Shown piece by piece: positions 46,790-57,438 of a stretch of DNA of 64,000 nt. The notes beneath the pieces were generated by a model. It ran no database searches. It was given only the letters and a program-made list of their open reading frames with translations, and was not told where the DNA came from. Made by a program: the position numbers and the translations under genes. The stretch lies in the NCBI RefSeq assembly GCF_023065955.2, contig NW_026622997.1:6000001-6064000 (forward strand), in the 5' to 3' direction. How positions within the stretch are numbered: position 1 is the stretch's first letter; each line of letters starts with the position of its first letter. The DNA is from Ursus arctos (lineage: Eukaryota; Chordata; Mammalia; Carnivora; Ursidae).

Positions 46790-46915
46790 CAGCCTGCACA
46801 TTTCATAGGTGGAGAAATCAGTTCCATAAAGGGGCAGTGGCCAGTCTGTGATCACTAGGTTCAGGAGAGAAATCAGATTTCCTGGCAGCCCAAGGAGGCA
46901 TTTTCCATCACAGCA
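46790..46915 (-). repeat. MIR SINE relic
   Basis: Reverse MIR: 'catttcataggtggagaaat', 'cagttccataaaggggcagt', 'gatcactaggttcaggagag'. Diverged. Confidence 0.55.
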
Positions 46916-47399
46916 TCCACTGCATCTTGATCCTCCCAATCCACTTTCCTTCCAAAATACAGTTTCAAATTAAATCAGTTCTACTACCCTAATTTCCAAA
47001 TCCTTGGAAATGTCTCCCTTGAACTCAGAGTCAGGGTAAATGATGGCTGGCCCTGGAATTCTCGCCTGGGTTTAAGGGGCTGGTGTGTTGAGCATGTCCT
47101 TGAGTGGAAATATCCTATATAAGGTGAAGTATGGGAGCATGAGACACAAACTTCACAAAGCCACAACTTTACAACTTCAAGAATACGTTAAGTCCTTACG
47201 AAATAAAATTACAGTATTGAGGGGACAGAGAACTCAGGAACTCCACCATGCTGGTTCCCAAACAAGACTCATCCACACTTCTATTTCTGGTATTTTCCAG
47301 GACTATGAGAAGACCATTACTTTGAGGTCATTTTGCTTTATTTTATCCCAATAGAATTTGTATGGATAAGATTTGCTCTATTTTCCTCTTCTCTTAGAA
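46916..47399. other. Unannotated sequence
   Basis: No recognised gene or repeat. Confidence 0.4.
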
Positions 47400-47546
47400 A
47401 AGTGAGAAATTAGTAAAACATAAGCTCTATAAGGAAGAGAGTATACCTGTCTTATTCTCTGTTTTATCCCTGTCATATAACACAGTGCCAGGCACATATT
47501 AAGCCTTCAGTAAATATTTTTTATTAAATAAATAAATGAATGGAAA
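47400..47546 (+). repeat. L2 LINE 3' end relic
   Basis: 'taagctctataaggaagaga', 'ctgttttatccctgtcatat', 'cacagtgccaggcacatatt', 'cagtaaatattttttattaa' then AAATAAATGAATGG. This is the canonical L2 3' end and one of the best preserved in the window. Confidence 0.85.
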
Positions 47547-47819
47547 GTATGGTTAAATAAAATATATTATATTTACAGGGTTTTACTTTGTATCAAAGAT
47601 ACTATTATGAGATTTGGATATGTTAGGAGTTTGATATCTCAATGAAAATATATAATAGAAAAGATAAGATTTATGAATAATTAATCCTATAATAGATTCT
47701 TTAGGTAGAAATGTTTCCAAAATCTGATAGTTCAAGAATACAAAGACCTTAAGCTTTTAGTAGTGAAGCACTAGCTTCTATTGCACTACCCCTGTCATGG
47801 ATAACAACTATAAACATTG
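47547..47819. other. Unannotated AT-rich sequence
   Basis: Nothing recognised. Confidence 0.4.
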
Positions 47820-48148
47820 GTCAAGAAAAGAAATTGAAGAAGACACAAATAAATAGAAAGATATTCCATGCTTGTGGATTGGAAAATTAATATTACTAAA
47901 ATGTCTATACTATCCCCCCAAATCTACAGATTCAATACAATGCACATCAGAAAAATATACATTTATTAAGAATCAAATGGAAATTCTAGATTTGAAAAGT
48001 AGAATATCAAAAATCCCATGATTTTTTCACAGAAATAAAATAAAACAGAAAGGAAACCTACTGAATGGGAGAAGGTATTTGAAAATGATATATTTGATAA
48101 GGGGTTACTATCCAAAATATTTTAAGAACTTATGCAACCCAACACCAA

Positions 48149-48149
<1 letters not shown>

Positions 48150-48190
<41 letters not shown>
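48150..48190. repeat. (TAA)n microsatellite inside L1
   Basis: Thirteen TAA units between 'aacaccaaa' and 'ttcaattaaaaatgggcaga', the L1 position where an A-rich AAT motif normally lies. Confidence 0.97.
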
Positions 48191-48198
48191 TCAATTAA

Positions 48199-48297
<99 letters not shown>

Positions 48298-48653
48298 TGA
48301 AAATCAAAACCACAATGAGACAGTACCTCACACTGTCAGAATAGTTAAAATCAAAAACACAAAAAATAACAAGTGATTGCAAGGATGTGGAGAAAAAGAA
48401 ACTCTTGTGTACTGTTGGTGGGAATTCAAAATGGTGCAGCCACTGTGGAAATCAGGATAGAGGCTCCTCAAAAATTAAAGATAGAATTACTATATGATAC
48501 AGCAATCCCACTAGTGGGCATTTACCCAAAGAAAATCAAAACACTAATTTGAAAAGACATGTGCACCTCTATGATTATTGCAACAATATTTACAATAGCC
48601 AAGATATGGAAGTAACCTCAGTGTTTATCTACTGATGAATGAAAAAAGATGTG

Positions 48654-48658
<5 letters not shown>

Positions 48659-48700
<42 letters not shown>
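48659..48700. repeat. (TA)n microsatellite inside L1
   Basis: Twenty-one TA units, followed by two degenerate 24-25-bp units containing 'atgtgatatatatat' at about 48713-48762. It replaces the L1 'gtgtatatacacaatgg' position. Confidence 0.97.
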
Positions 48701-48705
<5 letters not shown>

Positions 48706-49159
48706 GATTTTGAAATATATGTGATATATATATTTGAATACATGTGATATATATATGTATAGGAATATTACTCAACTATAAAAAAGAGTGAAATCTTGCC
48801 ATTTTCAACAACATGGATGATTCTAGAGGGTATAAATCTAACTGAAATAAGTCACTCAGAGAAAGACAAATACCATATGATTTCACTTATATGCTAAATT
48901 TAAGAAATTAAAATAAATGAAGAAACAAAATAAAAAGGGACAAACAGAAAACCAGACTCTTAAATACAGAGAATGAACTGGTAGTTCCCAGAGGAGGAGG
49001 TGGGGGGAGATGGGTGAACTAGGTGAAGGGGATTAAGAGGACATTTGTCTTGATGAGCACTGAGAAATGTATAGAATTGTAGAATCACTATATTGTACAC
49101 CTGAAACTAACATAACATTGTATAACATTAATTGTATTTGAAAAAAATGAAGAGGTAAT

Positions 49160-49727
49160 ATATGGTATGGGAGCGCATACCTGCAGATCATATATCTGGT
49201 AAGGGGTTAATATTCACAATATGGAATGAACTCATGCAATTCAACAGAAAACAAGCCGAAAAAAAAAAAATAGGCAGAGGATCTGAATAGACATTTTTAC
49301 AAAAAGACATACAAATTGACAAAAATGTATATAACAAGGTGCTCGACCTCACTAATCATCAGCGAGATGCAAATCAAAACCACAATGAGATATCACCTCA
49401 CACCTGTTAGGATGGCTAAAAGGAAAAGAAATAACTGGTGCTGGTGAGGATCGTTGATGTAGAAAAGGGAATCCTTGTGCTCTGTTGGTGATATTGTAAA
49501 TTGGTGCAGCCAGTATGAAAAACGATATGGAAGTTCCTCCAAAAATTAAAAATAGAACTACCTTATGATCCAGCAACCCCACTTCTGTGTATTTATCAAA
49601 GAAAACGAAATTGCTGTCTCTCGAAAAGATTCCTTCACCTCATGTTCACGGAAGCATTATTTACAATTGCCAAGACACGTAAACTACCTGTGCCCATTGA
49701 CCGATGAATGGATAAAGAAAATGATTG

Positions 49728-49797
<70 letters not shown>

Positions 49798-50295
49798 AGT
49801 CACAAAAAAGAAGGAAACCCTGTCATTTGCAACAACATGAATCGATCTTGAGGGCATTGTGCTATGTAAAATAAATTAGAGAAAGACAAATACCGTATGA
49901 TCTCACTTAAATTTGGAATATTTTTAAAAACTGAAGTCACTGATACAGGGAACAAACTGATGGTTGCCAGAGGCAGAGGGAGAAGGGTGGCTGAAATGGG
50001 CGAAGGTGTCAAAAGGTACAAACCTCCTGTTATAAGGTTAATAAGTGCTAGGAATGTAATGAACCACTTGGTGACTATATACTTAATTCTGTATTGTATA
50101 TTTGAATGTTGCTAAGAGAGTGGATCTTAAAAGTTCTCATCACAAGAAAAAAAGTTTTAACTATGGAGGTAAGGGATGTTTGCTAAACTTAATTTGGTGA
50201 TCATTTTGCAATATACATGTATATCAAATCATTGTTACACACCTGAAACTAATACAATTTTATATGTCAAATTACATCTCAATTTTTAAAAAATG
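49160..50295 (+). pseudogene. Second 5'-truncated L1 copy, ORF2 end and 3' UTR
   Basis: Same orientation as the copy to its left and overlapping it in consensus. 'tatatctggtaaggggttaa', 'ggcagaggatctgaatagac', 'gatatcacctcacacctgtt', 'gcagccagtatgaaaaacga', 'ccgatgaatggataaagaaa' then a 63-bp (TA)n. After that come 'gatcgatcttgagggcattg'-type target sequence and the 3' UTR 'tggtgatcattttgcaatat', 'acacctgaaactaatacaat'. It is a different, older L1 subtype, because the 3' UTR differs from the first copy. ORF2 is disrupted, with no long frame in the L1 direction. Confidence 0.85.
49731..49793. repeat. (TA)n microsatellite inside L1
   Basis: Sixty-three bases of pure AT alternation, at the same L1 position as the (TA)n at 48659. 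The Ile-Tyr repeat predicted across it is an artefact. Confidence 0.98.
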
Positions 50296-50999
50296 ATGTG
50301 CGCCTGACGAAAGAAAATGATCTCCTAGATCCTAGCTTCCATTGTGTAAAGAGTACTTTTATTTTTGTTTCCTGGAAAAGCAGATTCTTCTGAGGCGACC
50401 CTGTTCTTGAGCCTTCCTCTATTACTCCAGCAATCTGAAAAATTAGCTGAAGGAACCTTCCCTTTTAATTCCCCTCCACAAATACCATTACAAGCATTAG
50501 TAATAAACAACCTCACTTCCATCTGAGGCCCACACTAGCAAGGGCACAGAGAGTCTTTTCCTTTTACACTCTCCGCTGCTGTCTCGACCACATTTGACAT
50601 ACAGGAAAGAAATTTCAACTGTGCTCTCCAAAGTGCTACTTTAATTCTTTTCATATGTATTTCTTTGGGGCATTTACCACGGGTTTGATGAGCTGGGCAG
50701 CCAACTGCATTGTTCATTCACCCTGCAGTATCACCAACTCTTGCCAAATCCATCCAAAAGCTTCTGGGGGTAGGGAGAAGTACTTGTCGAAATATGGAAA
50801 ACAGCTACCTGCAGGCATTACCAAAAGGTGGCAGAGATGTAGGGGAGGCCACACTTGGAAGAAAAGGACAATGCTGGATAGTGTTTGAAGTTTCTGTCCA
50901 GTCAGGTAAACTACCTGCTAAAATTAAAATTCAGTGTCTTCAGAGAAGCATACCATAACTGAGAAACCCTACAACAAGTCAATTACAACATCCACAATA
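50296..50999. other. Unannotated sequence
   Basis: About 0.7 kb with no recognised gene or repeat. Short overlapping frames only. Confidence 0.4.
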
Positions 51000-51560
51000 G
51001 GATCCAGAATTAGACAGTTGAAGAAAAGGAGTTTCAATGCAGACTGACCCAAGATCACCCAAAAGTTGTGATTAACAGCAAAGGATTTTAAAGCTCTGTC
51101 CTAGAACATAAAGGAAATCATACTTGTAATGAATGAACCACCAGGAAAGTTCATCAGAGTAACAGACATTCATTAAGAATCAAATGGAAATCTTAGATTT
51201 AAAAAAAGTTGAACATCTTTTTAGAAAAATTTACTCCATAGGCATTACAAGAGAGTGGAGATGACAAAGATTCAGTGAACTTAAACACTCAACTCTAGAA
51301 ATCAACCAATCTGAACAAATAAGAGCACAAAGATGGAAGAAAAATTGACAAGCCTCAGTGACAAAATTAGACAATCTAAACATATGCAATTAATGTAATT
51401 ACAGTCATAGAAGGAAAGGAGGGAAAGGGAATGACACCAAATGTTTGAAAAAATAATGGCAAAAAATTTCCCAAATTTGGTGAAAGACATAAGCTATATA
51501 CTCAAGAAGCTTGAAAAAGTCCAAAGATTTTAGAGCGATAATGTGTAGAATATCTGTGTT
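51000..51560 (+). pseudogene. L1M ORF1-region remnant
   Basis: Matches the ORF1 area of old L1M elements in forward orientation: 'gaatcaaatggaaatcttag', 'gattcagtgaacttaaacac', 'aatcaaccaatctgaacaaa', 'aaaattgacaagcctcagtg', 'gaaaaaataatggcaaaaaa' 'tttcccaaatttggtgaaag'. It would encode the coiled-coil/RRM RNA-binding ORF1 protein, but no continuous frame remains. Confidence 0.7.
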
Positions 51561-51819
51561 CAAGGACTTATAAATTACTTCTTTCTCTAGCATAAGAATG
51601 GACATTCTATGACGATTCAGATGTTTTATTACTTCTAATTACACTTAAGATTATCACGGAAATCATCTTTCTCTCATATTCTCATCTTCTCATAGAATAT
51701 AATCAGAACACTTTTTTTTTTTGGTCTAGGGCTTAGTGTTTTCTAAAGTATTTTCATTTAACATGTAAGAATTTTTTAACTCTAAAACATTTGAATTGGA
51801 AATATTCTTGAACTTAAAG

Positions 51820-52015
51820 ACATGGCATGCAACATTACTATAATATTATTGATTATATTCCCTGTGCTTTACTTTTCATCCCCATGACTTATTTATCTTA
51901 TATCTTAATCCCCTTCACCTGTTTTACTGATCCCCACAGCCCCTACCCTCTGGAAACCACCAGTTTTCATCTGTATATGTGTTTCTGGTTTTTGTTTGTT
52001 TGTAATGTTATGTGG
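51820..52015 (-). repeat. L1 3' UTR fragment (antisense)
   Basis: 'ccctgtgctttacttttcat', 'acttatttatcttatatctt', 'ccctctggaaaccaccagtt', 'tctggtttttgtttgtttgt' are the antisense of a carnivore L1 3' UTR. It ends abruptly at an opposite-strand fragment. Confidence 0.75.
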
Positions 52016-52440
52016 TGACACGTGGTAGCCACACTGACTGTGGTAAGCAACGGCATAATGTACAGAGCTGGTAATGCATTATGTTGTTCACTTGAAATTA
52101 ATGCAACATTGTATGTCAACTATACTTCATTTTTCTTAAAAAAAAGCATATTCAAAAATCCTTTCAAGTGTAGGTACTATTTAATAAGCACAGTTTTTGT
52201 TGGAGGTGATGAAAAAGTTTTGGAAATAGTGGTGGTGGCTGTACAAAATTGTGAATGTAATTAATGCCACTGAATTGTACGTTAAAATGATTAAAATGGC
52301 AAACTTTGTGTATATATATTTTACCATTATTTTAAAAAAGTAATAATGTAACATACCAAAACTATTGAGTTGTATATCGTAATTGGTGAATTGTTGACCT
52401 GTGAATTATATCTCAATAAAGCTGTTACAGTTCTTAATTA
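52016..52440 (+). repeat. Two L1 3' ends in tandem
   Basis: 52060-52145: 'tgttgttcacttgaaattaa' and 'cattgtatgtcaactatact' (one L1 3' end). 52190-52330: 'gttggaggtgatgaaaaagt', 'atgccactgaattgtacgtt' 'aaaatgatt' (an L1ME-like end). 52370-52430: 'gtgaattatatctcaataaa' 'gctgttac' (a third end). All forward and AT-rich. Confidence 0.7.
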
Positions 52441-52899
52441 AAAAATGGAATGAATTTTTAAACAAGGAAAACACAAATTTCAGTTTATCCCCCATGATAA
52501 TAAATAGAACGGGCCCTGAAACCTCAGCGACTTTTTCTTTCTAAAAGGGAGATCTTACCTTTGCAATAGCTGATGCTGGATTGTTTAATTTTTTGTGGCC
52601 TATTTCTTCATGCCCCTAACACAACAAGAAGGAATGATCTCCATTGTGTCAGCATTACCCTTCCACTTTGCTGGGGGTGCATCTGAATCAGCATTCAATG
52701 ACCAGGTCATCTAGACATTGTAAAGTTCCAAAATCATATTAAGTTCTTTGGACTTCAGTATTTGGAAGAGGCCGGTCTAGCTACTGAACAAACAAAAACC
52801 AGTATACAGCTCTCCAGACATTTCTCCAGAACAAAGAGGCTAAGAGGCCTGCTGAAGGGCTTTCTTCTCGGTTGTTTGATCCCTTCCAATAGACCAGAA
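52441..52899. other. Unannotated sequence
   Basis: No repeat recognised after the L1 ends. Confidence 0.4.
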
Positions 52900-53760
52900 A
52901 TTAGCCTTTCAACTTAGGCCAATAAGACACATTTGTTTGGCCACCAACACGAGCAAGTGGAGTGTGGCTTAGGCGCTTGGGAATCAATCCACCCCGACAG
53001 GCAAGCCTAAATTCTTGCTGCCAGCATTGATCCCACTTCTGTAGGCTCTACACCGAGAATATGAAAAACAGTCTTTTTCCCTCTCGCTAAATATCTCCTT
53101 TATTATTATCATCATTATTTGGAGGAATTTTTAAAACGTGCTATGTTTTGCAAAAAGGTGCAAGCGGCCAAATGCTCTGCACGAGATGGAGGGTTAGTCA
53201 TCCGGCGCTGTCAGTTTTTCTTTCTGACTTTGGCAGAAAGGTCCTTTTCAGCAGGGAAGAATCAGCAAGTCAGCTGAGACACGTGATCTTTTCTCAGCGT
53301 CACTGCTAGTGCCAACTCGTAGTAAATGAGGCGCCTAACTTATTAATAGTGATGAATCCATTCGAGTTGACAGGCGCCTGGCCGCTCTGCCGAGAATTAA
53401 CTCTGAGTGGTCAGAAGTGCTGCTGGTGACCAAACACGCATCAGATAACGAGTGGAGCTGCCACTTCTCCCTTGGCTTTTACAAAATGGAGAGTTTAGGA
53501 ACCAGGTAGACAAAGATGCACACTGTGTTTGAGACAAAAGGTCTGGGCTAAAATTAGAAATATTTATGGTTTGGCATAAAACCTTAAATTGCTGTAATAA
53601 CAGGACATTAAAAAAAATAAATAAACCTCTCCACAGCTTGGCATAATTGGACTCTCCCTCCTTGTTTGAAACACTTTCCCTTAATGGCACATAGCATTTA
53701 ATAAGAAATTCCAGAATCCCACCCCTGGGTGGGTCTGCCTGTTGGCAGTATGCCAACCTG
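52900..53760. promoter_or_regulatory. Candidate enhancer-like conserved non-coding block
   Basis: Inference only. This is the most unique-looking stretch of the window. It lacks repeats, has mixed composition with more CpGs than its surroundings, and is dense in factor-type motifs: CAGCTG (53271-53276), CACGTG (53280-53285) and two GGCGCC boxes (53330-53335, 53373-53378), the second inside the 10-bp palindrome caggcgcctg. A 'cttattaatagtgatgaatc' stretch lies between them. No open frame with family resemblance overlaps it; a 119-codon minus frame at 53397-53756 is unassigned. No gene in the window identifies a target. Confidence 0.3.
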
Positions 53761-54789
53761 CTTTGAAATCTAGTTTATTGAAATTACCATATAACTACTT
53801 GAAGGGTTTTGAAAAGTGATTAATGTGTTTCAACCCATAGGCATACAAAGAAAGACAATGTCTGCCACTGTAACAGATCCCAAATGTGCCTCGGGTTGGG
53901 GCATGAAGTGGGTTTGCACAGACATTTACAAGTAGGTATTTGAGCAGAGGCTCCGTATGCACTTCTCTTTGATAAACACATAGCAACTCAGAACCTGGCT
54001 GGGCTGGGCACTAAGTTCTGTAATGTAATGTGGTATTTTTGATTATCTTAAATAATTGGACTTGCTGTATATACAGTAAATGGAATTTTTAAAAATAGCC
54101 TACTACTTTGTAAAATTGAGTTGCATAAATCACTCAGAGTGACATTCCCAATTGCAACATCAAACATTCTAAAGATCTATTTTAAATCCTAGTAGCACTC
54201 ATTCTTGGTATATTCAGAAATTTGAGATTACAGAATTTGTAACATAGGAGAATGATTCATTGTAAATGATCCAAAATGGGAAACTTAGTTTCACTGTAAG
54301 ACTATGTGTAAACTTTAGCTCTAATAGTCAGGTGTGGTTTTTTAGCTCAGTGCTATTTGACATTGGAAATACCCAGAAAAGCAGGAAGTGAAGGGTAAGG
54401 TGTCTTCTTTCAGATCTATAATCATGGTCTCGATACATTCTCAGACTTGAAAAAATATTCTTGCTATTTGAAGGAGTCGGAAAAGACTCAAGTTAGAAGG
54501 GGGCTATTCAGAATCAGGAAAGATGCTATTCAAAGCACTAAGCAACTAAGTACTTGTACTTCCATTGTACTATAAAATCCAACAGGCTACAAAAGCTGAA
54601 TTTTTAACACCATTGATAGGGTGATAGCCTGAAAACAAAAATTTGATCAGGTCACTTTCCCTGCTTAATATTACATCTTACCTTGTCACTAAACTAAACT
54701 ATTTCCACTGCTAGGTGGTCTCCTCATGCCCTGAATCACCTCCATCTTATTTAGAGTGCTTATCTGTTATTATGTGTTGAATGTGAATC
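53761..54789. other. Unannotated low-repeat AT-rich sequence
   Basis: No recognised gene or repeat. The part at 54020-54170 ('gattatcttaaataattgga', 'gagtgacattcccaattgca') has the texture of conserved non-coding DNA, which cannot be confirmed here. Confidence 0.35.
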
Positions 54790-54895
54790 TTCCGTCCCTA
54801 GTTCTTCATTCATAAGAGCAAGGACTGTATCTATTTTGTTTGCCATGATATTCCACCTTGTACCATACATATTTGTTGAAAGAAGGAATGTCAGC
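54790..54895 (+). repeat. L2 LINE 3' end relic
   Basis: 'agagcaaggactgtatctat', 'ttttgtttgccatgatattc', 'acatatttgttgaaagaagg' match the L2 end with a small internal deletion. Confidence 0.6.
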
Positions 54896-55040
54896 TCTTA
54901 ACGGCAGAAAGCCAGCAGAATGTTTTTTCCTTAACCCAATTGCTTTAGACTTTTTCTTTACATTAATAAATACTTACAATTGATGTTTCAGTTGGACTAG
55001 TGAATCATGAAGATTATGAGTGGGCCTTATTTCCATATTC
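54896..55040. other. Unannotated spacer
   Basis: Nothing recognised. Confidence 0.4.
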
Positions 55041-55054
55041 TAATTCAGTTTCTT

Positions 55055-55257
55055 TTTTAAAAAAATAAAGATTTATTTATTTATGGGGGGGGGCATGAGT
55101 AGGGGGAAGGGCAGAGGGAGAGGGAGAGAGAATCTCCAGCAGATTCCCCGGTGAGCAGGGAGCCCTACACAAGGCTCTATCTCATGACGCTGAGATCATG
55201 ACCTGAGCTGAAATCAAGAGTCAGACACTTAACTGACTGAGACATCAAGCACCTTTG
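55055..55257 (-). mobile_element. Can-SINE (SINEC), diverged
   Basis: Reverse copy: 'aaagatttatttatttatgg', a run of about nine G, 'agggagagggagagagaatc', 'tgatcatga'-type block 'gctgagatcatgacctgagc', and the head 'gactgagacatcaagcacc'. Target duplication taattcagtttctt (55041-55054) and taattcaatttctt (55258-55271). Several CpGs are lost, so it is older than the copies at 29054 and 30554. Confidence 0.95.
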
Positions 55258-55271
55258 TAATTCAATTTCTT

Positions 55272-56365
55272 ATTTTCCTACTGTAACTCCAGCCTACTCT
55301 AAATTATATGGCTTCTAATTACAACAAAATCTTCATAGGACTGATAAGGATCAAATTGACTTTTGATGTATAATATTGACAGCTTAGATACTAAAATTTG
55401 AAAATCAAACCAACGATGTGATCCATGAATGTAAGCCTAAAGTTTTTGATAATTTACAATGACTTACTTTTCCTCCTTCAGAAATTCATATAACTATCCG
55501 ACTATTGACATATTATATAAACGAGCCAAAGATGGCCTCTGCGTATAGACCCCTGGATTATTTCTTTTCTCAAAAGTCTGCTGGCACCCAACTCAAATTT
55601 GTACACATCCAATTATTTTTAAAAATAGCCCAAAGAAGCAGATTTGGGGCCATTTCAAGTCTGCCTGTTTTTCCCCTAAAGCATCACCCGACAGTTGTTA
55701 CCCATTGATATGATAAGGCCTTGTAATTATAAGGCCCCAAGCTGCCCTTAGGAGTTCTCTGACCCAGGGACTCCCTGCCATGCTCTGAATGACATCACTT
55801 AGACATGTAAACCTCCTCTCTGATCACCTCGAGTTTATCTACTTTCTTCCTCTTCTAGATGGTGACCTCCTCACTGTGAGCTTCTGAATGGTCTTCTGCT
55901 TTGGGGGACTTCCCATCTCATGAAACCCTGTCCAAGCATCACCCAATAAAGCTTTTTTGTGGTACTGCCTCTCATGGCCATATCTTTTTCCTCCATCAAC
56001 CCAAATTCCCTGAAGTTCTATACAACATATAAAGTTAGAAAGAGGTTGACCCCTGAAGAATATATTGCTGGAAATTTATAGCCAGAATTTACATCTTCAC
56101 TATTAGCATGCTCTTAATCATGAAAAGAATATGTCTTACCATAATTCCAAATCGAGAGCTCTTAAGTGAATACACTTTCAAAGTTCACAACTATCCTTCT
56201 CCCTCCAAAAATTATATACAAGTGTTATGTGCCTATACTTCTTTTAGGGGAGGCAGGCACCAGACTTTGTTTCATTCTTCAAGGAATTAAAAATCCCTAA
56301 AAAGTTAAGAATCACTACTTTGCAATCTCCAATAGACCACAAATCTTCCCTTCGTTTCACATGAG
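55272..56365. other. Mostly unannotated; possible LTR-like segment at 55690-56030
   Basis: 'catcacccaataaagctttt' near 55940, preceded by a TC-rich stretch and followed by 'ggccatatctttttcctcca', recalls the polyadenylation region of an ERV-type LTR. Too weak to name. No internal viral gene is present. Confidence 0.3.
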
Positions 56366-56367
56366 TA

Positions 56368-56914
56368 CAGCTGACACTTGAACAACATGAAGTTTAGGGG
56401 TGCCGACCTCCTGCATATCTGAAAATTCACATATAACTTTTGACTCAACAAAAAATCAATTATTAAAGCTTATTGTTGACTAGAAGCCTTACCAATAACA
56501 CAAACTGTTGATTAAAATACAAATGCTTTGTATTTTATATGTAATATATACTGTAATCTTACAATAAAGTAACCTAGAGAAAATAAAATGTTAAGAAAAT
56601 CATAAGGAGGAACACCTCGGTGGTTCAGTCAGTTGTGTCTGCCTTTGGCTCAGGTCATGATACCAAGATCCTGGGATTGAGTCCCACATCGGGCTCCTTG
56701 CTCAGCAGGGAGTCTGCTTCTCCCTATGCCTGCGGCTCCCCCTGCTTCTGCTCCCACTCTCTCTCTCTGACAAATGAATAAATAAAATCTTTTAAAAAAA
56801 GAAAATCATAAGGAAGAAAACAATACATTTATAGTACTGTACCACATTTATAAAAAAAATCTGCATATAAGTGGACCCATGTCCTGCAAACACATGTTGT
56901 TCAAGGGTCAACTG
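56368..56914 (+). mobile_element. Tigger-like (Tc1/mariner) non-autonomous element, split by a SINE
   Basis: Flanked by TA on both sides (56366-56367, 56915-56916). The 22-bp ends are inverted repeats: left cagctgacacttgaacaaca, right reverse-complement cagttgacccttgaacaaca, matching at 20 of 22 positions. Interior 'cttttgactcaacaaaaaat', 'gttgactagaagccttacca', 'cttacaataaagtaacctag' 'agaaaat' is typical of a common pogo/Tigger MITE. About 340 bases remain after removing the SINE. No transposase frame. Confidence 0.88.
56609..56799 (+). mobile_element. Can-SINE (SINEC) inside the Tigger-like element
   Basis: Forward copy: 'gaacacctcggtggttcagt', 'catgataccaagatcctggg', 'gctcagcagggagtctgctt', CT stretch, AATGAATAAATAAAATC and A tail. 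Target duplication agaaaatcataagga occurs on both sides (56594-56608 and 56800-56814). Confidence 0.95.
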
Positions 56915-56916
56915 TA

Positions 56917-57107
56917 CATTATGTCATACTTTGAGCTGGACTTGCTCAGCTGGATGGAACACAGAGTGGGAGAGAAAGACCAAGACCAAGAAGCAAATTT
57001 ACCCACCAGAGTCCTAGCCACTCTCATTGCAGGTATGAAATGACAGGAGAGTCTTAAAAGCAGAACTTGATACTCAAAGATACAGCTACAATAAATCATA
57101 TGGCACA
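56917..57107 (+). repeat. Probable left flank of the old L1M
   Basis: 'agaaagaccaagaccaagaa', 'gatactcaaagatacagcta' 'caataaatcatatggcaca' resemble the old L1M sequence just upstream of the part that resumes at 59645. This would make the younger L1 an insertion into the old one. Moderate support only. Confidence 0.4.
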
Positions 57108-57438
57108 GTCACTACATTGTGGAGAGTTTTAATCAAGAAATAATGCTGTATTTTGTCAAATGTTTTTTCTGCATCAATTGAGAGGATCATATGTTCCTGT
57201 CCTTTCTTTTATTAATGTGATGTATCATGTTGATTGATTTGCAAATGTTGAATCACACTTGCAGTCCAGGAATAAATCCCACTGGGTCATAGTGAATAAT
57301 ACTTTTAATGTACTGTTGGATTCTATTGGCTAGTATCTTTTGAGTATTTTGGCATCCATGTTCATCACAGGTATTGGTCTGTAATTCTCCTTTTCGTTGG
57401 GGTCTTTGGTTTTGGGATCAAGGTAATGCTGGCCTCAT
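57108..57438 (-). pseudogene. Inverted 5' segment of a younger L1
   Basis: Antisense ORF2 reverse-transcriptase region: 'ttttgtcaaatgttttttct' 'gcatcaattgagaggatca', 'aataaatcccactgggtcat', 'tattggtctgtaattctcct', 'gtaatgctggcctcat'. It abuts the forward part of the same L1 at about 57438. The two segments are near-neighbours in L1 order, with roughly 20-35 bases missing, which is the signature of twin priming. Confidence 0.85.
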
